Positions 45,901 through 60,900 of a stretch of 64,000 nucleotides of DNA are shown here, in pieces. The stretch's first letter is position 1, and the number at the start of each line of letters is the position of its first letter. The notes beneath the pieces were generated by a model. That model worked only from the letters and a program-made list of their open reading frames with translations, was not told where the DNA came from and made no database searches. Position numbers and translations under genes: made by a program. This stretch comes from Paracoccaceae bacterium (lineage in GTDB: Bacteria; Pseudomonadota; Alphaproteobacteria; Rhodobacterales; Rhodobacteraceae), in contig JANSYP010000001.1 of assembly GCA_024742405.1 (NCBI GenBank), positions 1,178,001 to 1,242,000 on the forward strand, written 5' to 3'.

Positions 45901-48900
45901 GCGCGCCGTGCTCGACGGCGACCACCAGATCAGCGATGGGGACACCACGCTGGATTCCGGCGCGGCCATCGGCATCGTCGCCGAGAAAGGTGACGCCCAG
46001 ACCTTTACCGCGGTGGATTTCGACGTGATCCGCGTCGAGGCGTTCGGCAACGAGATTCTGGCCGAAACCGAGACCGAAGCGGAAGCGGGCGGGACGCCCG
46101 ACGACGATACCGTGATCTACACCGGCGGTGCGGCGGATATCCAGCTTGCCGCTGATGTCGAGAACATCGACGCGACGGGCGCAACGGGCACTGTCGACAT
46201 CACCGGCAACGCGCTCGACAACGTCATCAAGGTCGGCGCGGGCACCAATACCGTAACGACGGGTGAAGGCAGCGATAGCGTGCGCGGCACGCTGGATGAT
46301 CTGGACGGCGACACGATCGACGATTTCAGCCGCGACGACGAGCTGGTGATCGAAGGGTTGGCCAGCGACGACATCGTTGGCGATGTCGGCTTTGCCCAGG
46401 GATCCGCCATCCTGACGATCAACGGCAAGACGATCACGCTCGACGGGCCTGACTTCACGCCGGAGAATTTCGACGCCGCCGATGGCGCCAGCTACTTTGA
46501 CTTTGAAGACACTTCAGACGGCTTGCGCATCACCTCGCGTGCGCCGCTCAGCCCCGTCGTGGCGATCAATTCGGGCGGCGGCGATGTCGACGGGCTGACC
46601 CTGCGCGACACTGTGCTGAACTTCGTCGGCGACGGTCCTGGTGACCCCAAGAACGGCTTCAGCACGACCGGGACGTACAAGGCGTTCGGTGGCACGGCCC
46701 AGGCCAATTTCGACTATCCCGACACCGAACTTGATCCGGTCCTCGCCACCGAGTTTTCCGGTGCGGGTCCGATCGGCTATTCCATCGATGTGCCCAACGG
46801 CACCTATCTGGTAGATTTCCTGTTCTCCGAGATCTTCTGGGGCTTCCCGGGCGGTGGCTCGGGCGGCGACGACAGCCGTGTCTTTGACGTCTCGGTCGAA
46901 GGCGATCTGGCCTTTGACGACCTAGATGTGTTCGAGGAAGCCGGCGGTGCCGGGAACCTGCTGATCAAAACCCAGGAGGTGACGGTCACTGACGGATCCA
47001 TCGACATCTCGGCCGTTGCATCGATCAACCAGGCCAAGTTCGCCGGTATCGTTGTCTGGGACGTTGGCGGAGGTTTCGTGCCGGTGGATGCCACCGATCC
47101 GGTGGTCGAGGAGATCAGCCTCGAAAACCCTCAAAACTTCGGCGACGGCACGCGGACGGCGACCGTGGTGGTCACTGACGAGACCGGCTTTGCCGACGAT
47201 GCTTTCGACGGGCTGACCGGGTCTGTGCTCCAGTTCAGCGGGTACACGCCGGACGGCGTGGCCAATCCGACCGTTGTGCTCTCGAACGACAACAAAACCG
47301 CCACGTTGACCTTTGAGGTCACGGGCGAGAACAACGCCTGGATCGACGGAACGACGGGCACGATCAGCCTGGCCGCCGGCGCGTTCAATGACGCGGCCGG
47401 GAACGGCACTGCGGCGGCTTCGAACGGCTTTGTGATCCAGACGAACCTCGATGCGCTGGACCGCGGTCAGGTGGTGCGCGCGATCAACCTGGGTACGACC
47501 GATGCAACCCCCGGTGGTGGTGCCCAGGGCCTTGACCCTGACCCGTTGGACGGCAACGCGGTCGACAATAACCGTTATGGCGGCGCCATCGCAGAAGACA
47601 GCCTGATCACCGATGCATTCGGAAACCCGATCGCCTTCGAGGCGGACAACAGCGCCTTTCATAGCTCCCCGAAAGCAAACAGCGCGCTCAACAACAATGT
47701 TGACGGCGAGTTGGGAAGCACAGGCTCAAATGCCGGGGGAGTCGATCTCGACGGGTCGGCCTATCACACCTACCGCGACAGCGCGGCGGACTTCTGGACC
47801 TCGACCTATGACGGCTTCGCAAACGGTACTTACATCGTCGAGCTGCACTTTGCCGAGCTCTTCCAGACTGCTGCGGGCACTCGTGTGGGTGGTTTCTCCG
47901 TCAACGGGTCCGTCTTCGATGACGAAGACGCCTTTGCGCTAGACGGCACGAAGCTGACCAATACCGACGACGGTAACGACACCTACGATGCGTTCGCGGC
48001 GGGAGCCGCGGCCAATGGCTCCGCCGTCGGCGCCGACACACCCACCGTGATCCGCAAGGCCGTGACCGTCACTGACGGTACGATCACCGTCGATGTCGAT
48101 GCCAGCGGTGCCGGCCAGGCCGGATACTCGGCCATCGTGGTGTATGAAGCGGTCGATCCGTCTGCCCCGCCGAGCCTGTCCATTGGGGATGTCTCCGCGG
48201 CCGAGGGCGAGGATGCGACGATCACCATCACGCGAACCGGCGATCTGTCCGAAGCAACAACCGTCGATGTTGCGCTGACGCTCGACGGCAATGCGGATGC
48301 CAGCGATGTCGGCTCTCTGTCCGTAGCCCAGGTCACGTTCGGGATCGGCGAGCCGGTGGCCATCGTCACCTTGCCGATCGTCGATGACGAGGACGAAGAA
48401 GGCGCCGAAACGCTCTCGGTGAGCCTCTCCAACGCCACGGGCGGCGCGGTCATCGCCGATGGCACAGCCACGGTCACCATCGCGGCCAGCGACAGCGACC
48501 TGCAGGCCCCCGTTGGCAGCACGATCTTCGAGCTCGATTTCGAAACGCCCGGCGAGGCAATCGCGGCCGGCGGTTTCGACGGTACGCTGGGGGACGAAGC
48601 TGCCACGCTGGATGAAGCGACCTCCGAGGTCGTCGACGGCAAGCTCGTCGTGCAAACCACCGAGGGCGACATCAACGACGGCGCCAACAATGGCAGCGAC
48701 AATGATTTCACCAAGACGGTCGATCTGAGCGATCCGGCCCTGACCGAAATCTTCCTGACGACCCGGTTCGACAACCCCTTCGATCAGCAATTCTTCACCG
48801 ATCAAGGCCTGACTGGCACCAACGTGCCGAACTATGCGCAACAGGGTATCGTTCTGGGCGACGGGACACAGACCACGGCCCAGATGGTCAAGCTGGTCTG

Positions 48901-51900
48901 GGGCGGTGTTGCTGCAGGAACCGCAGCTCCGGACGCCACCGGCATCCAGATGTGGTCCAAGGGCAGTGCCACGGCTGGCGGATTCAGCCAACAGGCGACC
49001 ATCGCGCAAATGATCTCGGGCGACGAGACCCTGTTCGACGTTGCATCCATCGAGATGTCGCTGGTCGTGAACAAGATCGACGGCACCATCGGCCAGTATG
49101 TAACGCTGTTTGACGATACAGGCGCTGTGATCGGCGGGACCCGGCCAGAGGCCACCCCCGGCTTCTTCACGACGCCGCCGGTGACGCCAGTCGCCGCCAA
49201 CGGTGTCTTGGGCAACATCGTGTCGGATGCCGAACTGACCCATGTCGGTGTGACGTCGTCCGACAACACCGTGGTTGCGGACACGGTCACCAGTTTTGAT
49301 GCGACATGGGACTTCCTGCGCCTGTCCTCGCCTCAGTTCATCGACCCGGGCGATGCTGTGACGGCCGCAATCATCGGCGACACAGACGTTGTCGAAGGCG
49401 GCGCGGCGGTCTTTGACATCACTCTCAGTGAGGATCCGACCGAAGAGACCACGGTGACGGTCGACGTCACCGCGGGCAGCGTCAATCCGGCCAGCCTGCC
49501 GCAGGACGCAGAGCTCAGCACCGATGGTACTCAGGTCATTCTGACCTTCCAGCCGGGCGGCGGTCTGACCCAGTCGGTCACCGTGAACGTCTCTGACGAT
49601 ACCCTGCCCGAACTGGCCGAAAGCTTCGACGTTGCGATCAGCGGCATCGGTATCACGGCCGGCGGCGCGGCAAGCGTCACCACCACCATCGCGGCCAACG
49701 ACGGCCCGGTGGATAGCGTGAACGGCACGCCCACCGACGGCGGCGACTTCTCGGGCGACCATCTCGCGCCGACGGAAATCGGTACGCTGGCCGAGGGGGC
49801 GACCTCCATCGTCGCAACCCAGCAGGGCGACAACGCGGCGGGCGGCCGCGAGCGGGACTACATCACCTTCACAGTGGCCGACGGTCAGGAACTGACCGGG
49901 ATCATCATCAAGGATTATGAGGGCGGGGAGATCTCCTCCATTTCAGCGGGCTTCATGGCCCTCGGAGCAGGCAACCAGATCCCTCTGAGCCAGGGGGAGT
50001 TCGAGGCGAATTTCGGCAGCCAGACCGGCCTTCTCGGCGGCTTGATCTACGGCGACAGCGAAGAAGAGGGCGCCAACGGATTTGACGGCAACGTTCTGGG
50101 TGTGCTCGGCGATGGCGAAGAGGGGGGCTTCGGCTTCCTTGGTTTCGAAGCGCCGCTTCCTGCCGGCACCTACACGCTCTGGCTGAACCAGGGCGCCGAC
50201 GTGCCATCGACAGTAACGCTCGATCTTGTGACCGCGGCCGTGCCCGACGTGGTGCTGTCCATCGCGGATGCCCCGACCCTCGAAGAGGCGGGCGATACCG
50301 GCACCACGGATCTCGTCTTTGCGCTCACCGCGACCAAGGAATTCACCGGCTCGATGGAGGTGTCGTTCGACCAAGGGGGGACTCCGTCCACCGAAACGGT
50401 CACCTTCATCGACGGCGTGGGCGAACTGGTCATCCCGGTCGACAATGACGATGAGGACAACAACGACGACGTGGTCAGCATCACCCTGACCGGCGCCACC
50501 GATCTCTCCACCACCGAAACAGTTGTAATCAGTTCCGGCGCGGCCTCGGCCACCGGCACAGTCACCGAGGACGATATTGTGGAACCAGTATTCGAACGTG
50601 GCGACGTCGTCGCAGCCTTCAACGCCGGTGGACCGGCGCTCACATTCGAAGGCATCGATTTTGCGGCTGCAACCAGCGGTACCGATGGCGTACCTTTTGC
50701 TGGTGGTGATGACTTCACCGACAATACGGGCGGTAACAATCTGCAGCCAGTGTTCGCCGGTACGATTTACGAAACCGAAATCAACGGCGACACCGACGGC
50801 GATTTCACCTTCTCCGCGACAGTTGATCCAACGAAATCCTATTTCGTTGACCTCTACTTTGCAGAGATTTTCGCGAGTGCAATCGGAGCACGGCAATTTG
50901 ACGTATTCGTGGAAGGAGCGGCTACCCCGGTCCTCGCGGCCTATGACATTCTCGCCGAAACGAACGAAGATCCCACGCCGCCGCTCGACATCAACACGCC
51001 CGTTGTCGTCCAGCTCACAGACCCGATCGAACCGGGAGAAAACGGAGCGATCGACCTTTCGTTCGTGAACGTGGTCGACGATCGCGCCAAAGTCAGCGCC
51101 ATCGTGATCCGCGAGGCGGTCGAGGTCGATCCAACGGCCGTCAGCGTCGCCGTTGACGACGTGGTCGTCGCCGAAGACGATGCCACCGTCACGGTCACCT
51201 TCACCCGCGAAGGCAATACCGAAGGCGAGATGACCGTCACTTACTCCACCGCGGACGGCACGGCCACGGACGGCGCCGACTATACCGGTGTGAGCGGCGG
51301 CACCGTGACCTTCCTGGACGGTGAGCTTACGGCAACCGCGACAATCGCGCTGCTGGGCGACACCGACGACGAAGGCGACGAAGACTTCACCGTGACCATC
51401 GACAATGTTGAGGCCACCGGGAAGACGATCACCGTGGCCGACGCCGAGGCCACCGTCACGCTGACGGACGACGACGCGGTCGATCCGAACGATATCGACG
51501 GTGACGGCATTCTGAACACCGACGATCCGTTCGCCTATGACGGGCAGAACGGCGCCGGACGCGTGCTCGACGCGGGCGTCAGCTTCCGCCAGGATTTCGA
51601 CACCGACACGACCGATCCGTTCAGCGCCGAGGCCGGCTTCACGGGGATCATCGTGAACCAGGACTTCGATCCTGCGGGCACGTCCGAAAGCGACCCCTAT
51701 GGCGATCGTACGACTGAGGCTACGACTTCTGTCTCCAGCGGTACCTTCAAGACCGAGTCGAGCGAGACCGATATTTTCGGCCCCTCCAGCAGCCAGGGCG
51801 CAAACAACACCATCAAGGACAACTACCAGTCGGCTGCGGATGTGACTGGCGTCGAAAGCTTCTCGATCACATCCCGAGCGATCAATCCCTTCCCGACGAC

Positions 51901-54900
51901 ATTCAGCGAAACTGGCGGTGTTCCGGGGCAGTTCGCCTCCTTCGGTATCACCATCGGTGCCGGCGGGGCGGATGATTGGGCGAAGCTGGTCTTCGGTGCC
52001 CAATCGGGCGGGCTCCTGCGGGTCGAATTCGCCGGCCAGAACAGCTTCACGGAGAGCAACGAAAGCATCCCCTTCAACGCTGCCAATATCTTTGACGAAG
52101 CCAGCAATCCGGGCGGAAAAATCGTTCTTGCGGAGGGTGTTGCCGCTATTGATCCGCTGGCCATCGTCTTCGTCGATTATGCGCTCAATGTGAGCAAGCC
52201 TGTCGGCTTCGATGATGAGGTCCCGGCGACACCGGCGACCATGCAGGGTGTTGTCACGCTGCTCGACGCAAACGAAGCGGTGATCGCGACGATCACGACA
52301 CTGCCCAAGACGATCACCGGTTCGCTTCTGGACTCTCTCGCCGGCAACAACCCGTTGACGGGTGGCGTCGGGGGCATCGCCTACGGCATCTCGATCACCG
52401 ACTGGAGCAGCGAGGACGCCAACCGCTTTACGGGCGAATGGGATTACCTGGAAATCAGCGGCCCCAACGCGGCGCCGACTGCCGTGACGCTCATCCCGGC
52501 GACCCTGTCCCTGCCGGAAGGCGCGGACACGTCCGCCGGCAGCGTCAAGCTGGCCGATATCTCCGTGACCGATGATGGAAAGGGCACCAACCTGCTCGAC
52601 CTGGAGGGTGCGGACGCCGCGTCCTTCGTTATCGTCGATGGCGCGACCGGTCCCGAACTGCACCTTGCGCAGGGCGCGACCCTCGATTTCGAGGATGTCG
52701 CACAGCTCGATGTTACGGTCACGGTGGATGATACGAGCGTCGGAACGACCCCGGACGCGACCGCGGACTTCGCGCTCAGTGTGGAGGACGTTAACGAAGC
52801 CCCGACGCTTCTGGTCACACCGGTGCTCACGGAAGTGGCTGAAGACGCCGATGTGAGTGCGGGTATCAAGGTGGCCGACATCGTGGTCACCGACGATGCG
52901 CTCGGGACGAACAGTCTGACGCTCGAGGGCGACGATGCCGCGCTCTTTGCCATCGTCGACAATGGTGGCGCGCTGGAACTTCAGCTGGCCCCCGATGCCG
53001 CGCTCGATTTCGAGACCAACGCTGCGCTCGACGTCACAGTGGTTCTGGATGACCCGGAGATCGGAACCGAAGTCGCGGAAGCCAGTGTGCCCGTGTCGCT
53101 GACGGTCACCGATGCGAACGACGCGCCGACCATCACCGGCGAGATCCTGGATGCCGAGACCACCTTTGGCATCGCGACCACCGTCGATCTCTCGTCGCTG
53201 GTTCTGGCGGACGAGGATGTGGGCGATACGCCCGCGCTCCGTATCGCTCTGGCCAATGGCGATCCGCTTCCCGCGGGGATCACGCTCAACGGCACAACGC
53301 TCGAAGTCTCCGAAACCGCGGCTGAAAACAGCTATGACATCGCGGTCTTCGCCAACGACGGCACGGCGGACTCCGTCACACCGGTGCTCTTCACTGTCAC
53401 CGTCGGTGAGGCGCCGGACCTGCCGCCGACCATCGACCAGGGCATCGCGGCTCAGTCCACAGACGAGGACGCGGTCTATAGCTTTTCCGTGCCGGCGGAC
53501 GCATTCGCCGATGATGGCGGGGTGGAGAACCTGGTCCTGACCGCGACGCTTGCGGATGACAGCCCGTTGCCGTCGTGGCTGGCATTCGATGGCACGACCT
53601 TCTCCGGGACGCCCGAAAATGGCGATGTTGGGACGGTTTCGGTCAAGGTCCTGGCATCCGACGGGGAAAATCCGCCCACCGCGGCGATCTTCGATCTGGA
53701 AGTGCTCAACACCAACGATGCGCCGACGATCACCGGCGGCGTGACCAGCACCTCGACACTGGTGGGTACCGCGACGACGGTGGATCTCTCGACGCTGGTT
53801 CTGGCCGACGAGGATGTGGGCGATACGCCCGCACTCCGTGTCGAGCTGGCCAATGGTGACCCGCTGCCCGATGGCATCACGCTCAACGGGACAACGCTCG
53901 AAGTGGCCGATACCCTGGCCGAAGCGAGCTACGAGATCGCCGTCTTCGCCAATGACGGTACGGCCGACAGCGCGACCCCGATCGTGTTCTCGGTGGATGT
54001 GACTGGCGAGACCGGACCGGATCCGATCCGCGTTCAAGCCGAAGACCTGACTCTGGTCGAAAGGTTCCGGATCGAAAACAGAAACAATGCCGACGAAGGC
54101 TCCATGATCCGTCTGGGTCGTGAACAGGTCGGAACCGCGACGCTGGATCTGTCTGACTTCGAGCCCGGCGAGTACGTGATCCGGGTTGCCTATTTCGACG
54201 AGAATGACGGCGAGAGCGAAGCAACCATCGCGATTGGCGATCAGAGCTCCAGCTGGATCTGGGACGACGACGAAAATAGCGGCAGCGGCCCGCAAACCCA
54301 GAGCATCCGTGTCAGAACGGTTGATACGTTCACAATCGACGCCAGCACCCCGACGCTGACGCTCACTGTGGACGCCGATACCGGCGAACTTGGCCGGGTC
54401 GACTATCTCGAACTGCAGCTGGTCGGCGGTACGGTGGAGAACCTGCCACCCTTCGCGCCCTTCGGCATTCCCGAGCAGGAGGCCACCGAAGATGCGGAGT
54501 ACTCGCTCGATCTGGCGGATCTCTTCTTCGACCCCGAAGAGGATGTTCTGGAGTTCAACCTCGTGTCCGGACCGGCGTGGCTGACCCTGGACGGGTCGGT
54601 CCTGAGTGGCACGCCCGGTGATGAGGACGACTTGGTTCCGGATGTGACCATCAGTGTGAGCGATGGCACGTCGACCGTGACCCAGGTCTTCCCGATCACC
54701 ATCGAGAACATCAACGATGCGCCCACGACCGAAGGAATCCCGCAACTCCAGGGCACCAGCGGGCAGGTTCTCACGCTGGATCTGAACGGGTTTTTCTCGG
54801 ATGACGACGGCGACGACCTGATCATCACGGCGGTCGATGACTTGCCGGAAGGTCTGAGCATCGTCGACGGGGTGCTGACGGGAACGCCCACCGCGGGGGG

Positions 54901-57900
54901 CTCCTTTGCCTTCGATGTACAGGCTGACGACGGCACCGAAACAGTGACGACCAATGTCATCTTGAACGTGTCGACCAACGACAGCCGCAGCGAGGTCACC
55001 ATTGAGGCCGAAGACTTCGACCTCGCCGATGGCGGGTTCTTCGTGGAACCGCAGGCTGCCGCCTCTGGTGAAGAGGTTATCCGCGCGGTCAGAAACGAGA
55101 GCGCCGAGGCGACCTATACGTTCGGCACCGACATCGCCCCGGGCCAGTACGATGTGCGGGTCACGTACTTCGACGAAAAGGACGGTGTGTCCAGCGCCAA
55201 GCTGGAAACCGCAACCGGTGCGGATGCGCCCTTCACCCTCCTTGGCGAATGGGACTTCTCGGACACCGACGGCTCCGGCATTGCCAACATCAAGAGCCTG
55301 CGCGAGCTGGTCTTCAGCGGGCTCAACGTCCAGGCCGGCACAATCCTGAAACTGAGCGGCCAGGCGGATGCTCTGGAGTTCCTGCGGATCGACAAGATCA
55401 CGCTGCTCCCGACCGAGGCGGCCAATTTTGCGCCCTTCGTCGAAGAAGGGATCGCCGATACCGGCATTGCCGGATTGAATGAGGTCAATATCGACCTGGC
55501 AAATGCCTTCGACGACCCGGATGGCGATGCGCTGATCTATGACGTGGTCTCAGGGCCGAGCTGGCTGCAGGTTCAGGACGGGTTTCTGGTCGGGACGCCG
55601 GACGAATTCGACACCTTCGAGGTGACGGTCAGTGCGACGGACGGACCCGGCGCATCGGGGGTTTCGGTCACGACCAGTTTCTCCCTGACGGTGAGCGACG
55701 ACAATCTCGCACCGACCGTCGACGTCCCGATCGGTGCGCTGACCATCGGAGAAGGCCAGTTGCTGGAGCGTCCGACGCTCTTCAGCGATCCCGATGACGA
55801 TGAACTCACCTACAGCCTCGGGGCGGGGGCACCTGACTGGCTCGAGATCGATCCGGAATTCGGCGTGCTGACCGGTACACCGGGTGTGGAGGATATCGGG
55901 ACATTCGAGGTTCAGGTCATCGCAACCGATCCGGGCTTCTTGACGGCGGTCGATACGGTGTCGATCACCGTGGAGAACGTGAACAACGCGCCGGAAGCCG
56001 GAGCACCGCTGGGCAACCAGTCGATCGCCGGCGCCGCGGACTTCAGCTTTGCGCTGCCCGCGGATGCCTTCACGGACGCCGATATCGGGGTCGATCCCAA
56101 CGAAACGCTGACGCTCAGTGCCACCCTGGCCGATGGCAGCGATCTGCCGGCCTGGATCACCTTTGATCCCCTGACCGGCACGTTCAGCGGCACATCGGAG
56201 GTCGACACGACCCTGTCGATCCTTGTGACCGCCACGGATGCGGCCGGGCTGAGCACGAGCGCGGGCTTCACGCTGGTGAGCGGCGCAGAAGTCGATGACC
56301 GGACGCCGATCGAAATCGAAACCGAAGACTTCACCGGCTTGGCCGAAAGCAACTTCTTCGAAGAGGGGATCAACAACGCTTCCGGCAAGTTTGCCATCCG
56401 GCTGCCGCAGCAGGACACCGGATCGGTCTCGACAGAACTGGATGGCACCGGCGCGTCGGGCTTCTACACCGCGTCGATCCGTTACTATGACGAGACCGAC
56501 GGTCTCTCGACCGCCCGCATTCTGGTGGACGGTCAAGAGGTCGGGTCCTGGACACTGGACGGCATCTCAGGTGTTCAGTTCCGCGAAGGTTTGGTCACAG
56601 GCCGCTCCATCCAGACCGGCAACATCCGCGACATCACGTTCGACGTGCCCTTCCTGGTGGAGCCGGGCAGCGTCATGACGCTGGAGGGGACGTCGGATAA
56701 CGGCGAATTCCTCCGGCTCGACCGCGTGACCCTGACGCCGTCGCAACCGCCCGTATTGATCGCCACGTCTGAACTCAGTGTCGGCGAGAACGAGACGGTG
56801 GCCGGGCAGATCTCTGCCGCGGCGATCGGAACTCCGGTCTTCTCCATCGACGGGTCGGGTGCGGATGATGCACTCTTCACGATCAGCCCCACCGGTGAGC
56901 TGAGCTTCGTGGGTGCTCCGGACTTCGAAGCACCCGGCGACGCCGACAGCGACAATGTCTTTGAGGTGGCGGTCAAAGCAACCGTCGGCGACAACGAAGA
57001 CATCCGGGTTGTTTCGGTGACCGTCGAGGACGTCAACGAAACCCCGGTTGCCGAAACCGTGACCGACCAGACCGTTGAAGCAGGCGAGGCGGTCACGCTT
57101 CCGACGCTCGACACGCTGTTCAGCGATCCCGAAGGCAATGCGCTGAGCTTCCAGGTCGACCAGCTGCCTGATGGGCTGGTGCTTGGCGCCGACGGTGTGA
57201 CCATCGAGGGCACTCCGACAACGCCCGGCGACACCGTGGTGACGGTCACTGCGACCGAAACCGATACGGTCGAAGGGCTTTCGACCCAAGTGAGCTTCAC
57301 CATCAGCGTTCAAGAGGATGGGGTGCCCAACCCGGTTACGCTGCTTCGGATCAACGCCTTCGGTCCCGAGGTCGCGGCGATCGATGGCGGTCCGGTGTGG
57401 CAGGCCGATCTCAAGGACGATGCCGGGACGCCCGAAAACGAAAACAGCCCCTATCTTCAGGGTGTTGTTCCCGGGGCCCAGGATCGCGGCGACACATTCG
57501 CCGGGTATGTCGGCGATGCCGGCCTGATCCCGGCCACCGTGCCCGCAGAAGTGCTCGGCTCGGCGCGGTCGTCCAACGACCCGTTCTCCTACGCCATCCC
57601 GGTCGCGGATCTTGCGGGCAACGGCAATTACACCGTCAACCTTTATGTGGCCGAGCTCTTCGCCGGCAACCAGGTGGCCGGAGAGCGGATCTACGACATC
57701 TCCGTCGAGGGCATGAATGACGGCGTCCTGAACAATTTCGACCCGTCCAGCACGGGCGGTGGCGGCGATCTTCGGATCATCAGCTACGATGTGACGGTCA
57801 CCGATGGTGAGCTGAACATCGACTTTGCCCAGGACCTCGTCGACGGCAATGACAACCCGATCATCAACGCGATCGAGATCTTGACCAACCCTGCGGCGGG

Positions 57901-60900
57901 CCTGGATACCGATGCGCCGACGGCGGCGATCACGCTGACCAACCCGTCGGAAGCAACGGGCGCGGTTCTCGTGAGTGTTGCGCTCGACGATGCCAGCGGG
58001 ATCGACCCGGCGACGCTGGGCGCGGAAGATCTGCATCTGGCCGTCAACGGCTTCAATGTCGCCGATGCCTCGATCACCTTCGACGGGTTTGACGCCGGCG
58101 TGGCGAGCTACTCGATTGCAGCGCCCGACGGCGGCTGGACCGATGGTCTCGACATCGACGTCACGCTCAAGGAGGGCGAGATCACCGATCTTGCGCCGGG
58201 GGCCAATGCCAACGCCGAGACGACGCAATCGCTCACGATCGACATCGGCGGCGGCAGCACGGGCGGCGGCGAAGACGAGGTCGTCTACCGGATCAATGCC
58301 GGCGGTGGGACGCTCGCGGCCACGGACGGCGGCCCGGCCTGGGTCGGCGACGCGGTCGGCGCGCCGAACGAGTTCCTCTCGGTCACCGACGACCGCGCGG
58401 ATGTCGGCGGATCGGCGGTCTCGACCTTCGATGGTGTGCCGGATGGGGTCTTTGCTGAAGCGCGCTCCAGCGACGGTGTGTTCAGTTACGACATCCCGAC
58501 CTCGGTGCTTGAGAACGGCGAAAACTACGAGGTGCGCCTCTACTTCGCCGAGATCTTCCCGGGCGGTCAGGCCGGCGGCTTCCGGAACTTCGATGCGACG
58601 CTGGAAGGCTTCGTGCCCGCAGCGTTCAACAACATCGATCCCGGGGCGCTCTTCGGCGGCAGTGCAGGGGTGCTGACGGCTCAGGTGAAAGTCACGGACG
58701 GTACTCTGAACATCGGATTTGCCCAGGACGTTGTGCAGAACCCGATCATCAGTGCGATCGAGGTGGTCAAGCTCGCGACCGACGTCGAGAACCCGGAGCC
58801 GCCGGTCGATCCGGGCAATGCGCTCGATGCGTTCGCGGCCCAGGACGATCTGGACACGTCCACGACCTACACAAATGGCGAAGTCGGCGCCGCTGTGCTC
58901 GAGATCATGACTGGAAACAACAGCATCCAGTCCTCGAACTTCGGCAACAACTCCTTCGAGGTGACCAACACCGGGGACAAGAAGATCTCTGCGATCTTCA
59001 TCGATGTCAGTTCCGCGCTATACCCTGACAGCGTGTTCGATCCCGACGGGCAGGGCGGCGACAATGCCGCAAAGCCCTGGCAGATCAACACCGGCGGCAA
59101 CACCGGAGCATTCGTCGACGGGACGGGGTACTTCCTGCCCGGCGAGGATCCGATCCCGAATTCCGGCGGGTCCGGCGGCGCCAGCAATGGCGGCTTCAAG
59201 GGCGCGATGGTCAAGTTCAACCCGAACAACTCGGGAGGCTTCGAGGGCGGTGAGACCGTTGGCTTCTCCGGTGACATGGATCCCAACTCCATCGCCGGGA
59301 TGGCCAAGGGCGACGTCGACGGCACTGCGATCCTGAGCTGGGATGTCGGCGGGATCTCGGGTCACGAACTGATCGGGTCACTCTTCACCGTTCTCTTCGA
59401 TGACGGCACGACGGCGAGTGGTCAGCTCGCCTCGGACGGCAGCTCTGCGGGTTCGCACACCATTGCGACCCAGGCGGGGACTGCCGCAGCTGCTCCGGGG
59501 ATCGCGATCAACGGCGTTCTGCCAGGCGAGACCGGCACCTACGGCGGCACGCTGCCGACCATCACGGTGACCGGCAATCCGGGCGACCGCGTTCAGATCA
59601 CGATGACCAAGGGCTTCAACCCGGTCACCGAGACCGACAACGGCATCGCCGGGTTGGTCGAGGCTCGTTTGGAACGGTATGACTTCCAGGCCAACAACGC
59701 CTTCGATGTCCAGACCCAGATCGTGACCATCGGGGCAGACGGCACCTTCGACGCCTCCACGCTCTTTGACTATGACGATGCGATCAACAACGACGTGGGC
59801 TCCGGCACCTTCGCCGGGGACGATGTCGCCCAGATCGGGTTCGTCGCCACCAAGGTGGAGCCGAGCGGTAGCTCGCCGCTGCCCATCGGCCCGACCACCA
59901 CGCCGATCTATCTGACCAACGACGGCGGACCGGTCACGGGTGATCCGACCGGCGGAACCGGTGCGGACGGCTATTTCGAGATCAACGGCTCGGGGAACAA
60001 CACGTTCTTCAAGATCCAGATCGAGGATGTGAACGGCACCGGCGGCACCAATCCGGGCGGCAAGTGGAACTATCTGACGGCCGAGGATGAACTGGGCAAC
60101 CAGGACGGGTTCCAGGGCACGGGATACTATCTCTTCGGGTCCGATGTCAGCAAGAACATCGACACTGCCGTCGGGACCAACGAGCTGCTGGAATACACGA
60201 TCTTCGTGCCGGAGGAGGCCGTTGGAACCTACACCTTCAACTTCATCGTCTCCCGTGACGACCGGGTGGATCCGAACCCGAACGATGAAACGGATCCGGA
60301 CGGGACGTTCCCCGGCGATCAGCAGAACGATCTCTGGCTGAACTTCAAACCCGCCGAAGAGGCCGGCAACGGAGATATCGACCAGTTCCTGACCGGCAAT
60401 GGTGCCAACGAGGCGGAACCCACCTCGGGCGGCTTCATCAAGGTGTTCGGCGGGCCCAACAACGGCAACTGGGGCGCTGCGTCTGGCGTCGACGGGCTGC
60501 CGGGCAACTTTGCGGCACAGATCGAGATCTCAGAGGAAGGTCTCTACACCATCCAGATCGACGGCCGGAGCCAAGGCTTCCATGTCGACTATTTCGAGCT
60601 CTTCAAGGGCGCGAACCCGGGTGCCGGTGCGGCGAACTCGGACTTCATCGAGGGCGAGCCCGGATCCGGTGGCGGTGGCGATCCCACGGGCACTGTCCGG
60701 ATCGCGATCGATGCGGCTGCCGACGATTGGGAAGAGAACGGCGGTGCGGGCAGCAGCGACCTGGAAATGGGCGACAATGGCGGACAGCAGTATGTCGGCC
60801 TGCGCTTCGAAGGAGTTGATATCGGTCCTGACTCAGTCCTGGTCGATGCGTACATCGAGTTCGAAGCCTTGGAGAGCAACTCCGGTGCCGCCCAGTTCTC

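Noticed and set aside
49943-54745. A 1600-codon open frame antisense to the giant gene
   Set aside because: It is a shadow of the repetitive, GC-rich sense coding sequence; it has no domains, and the sense strand holds recognisable modules throughout.
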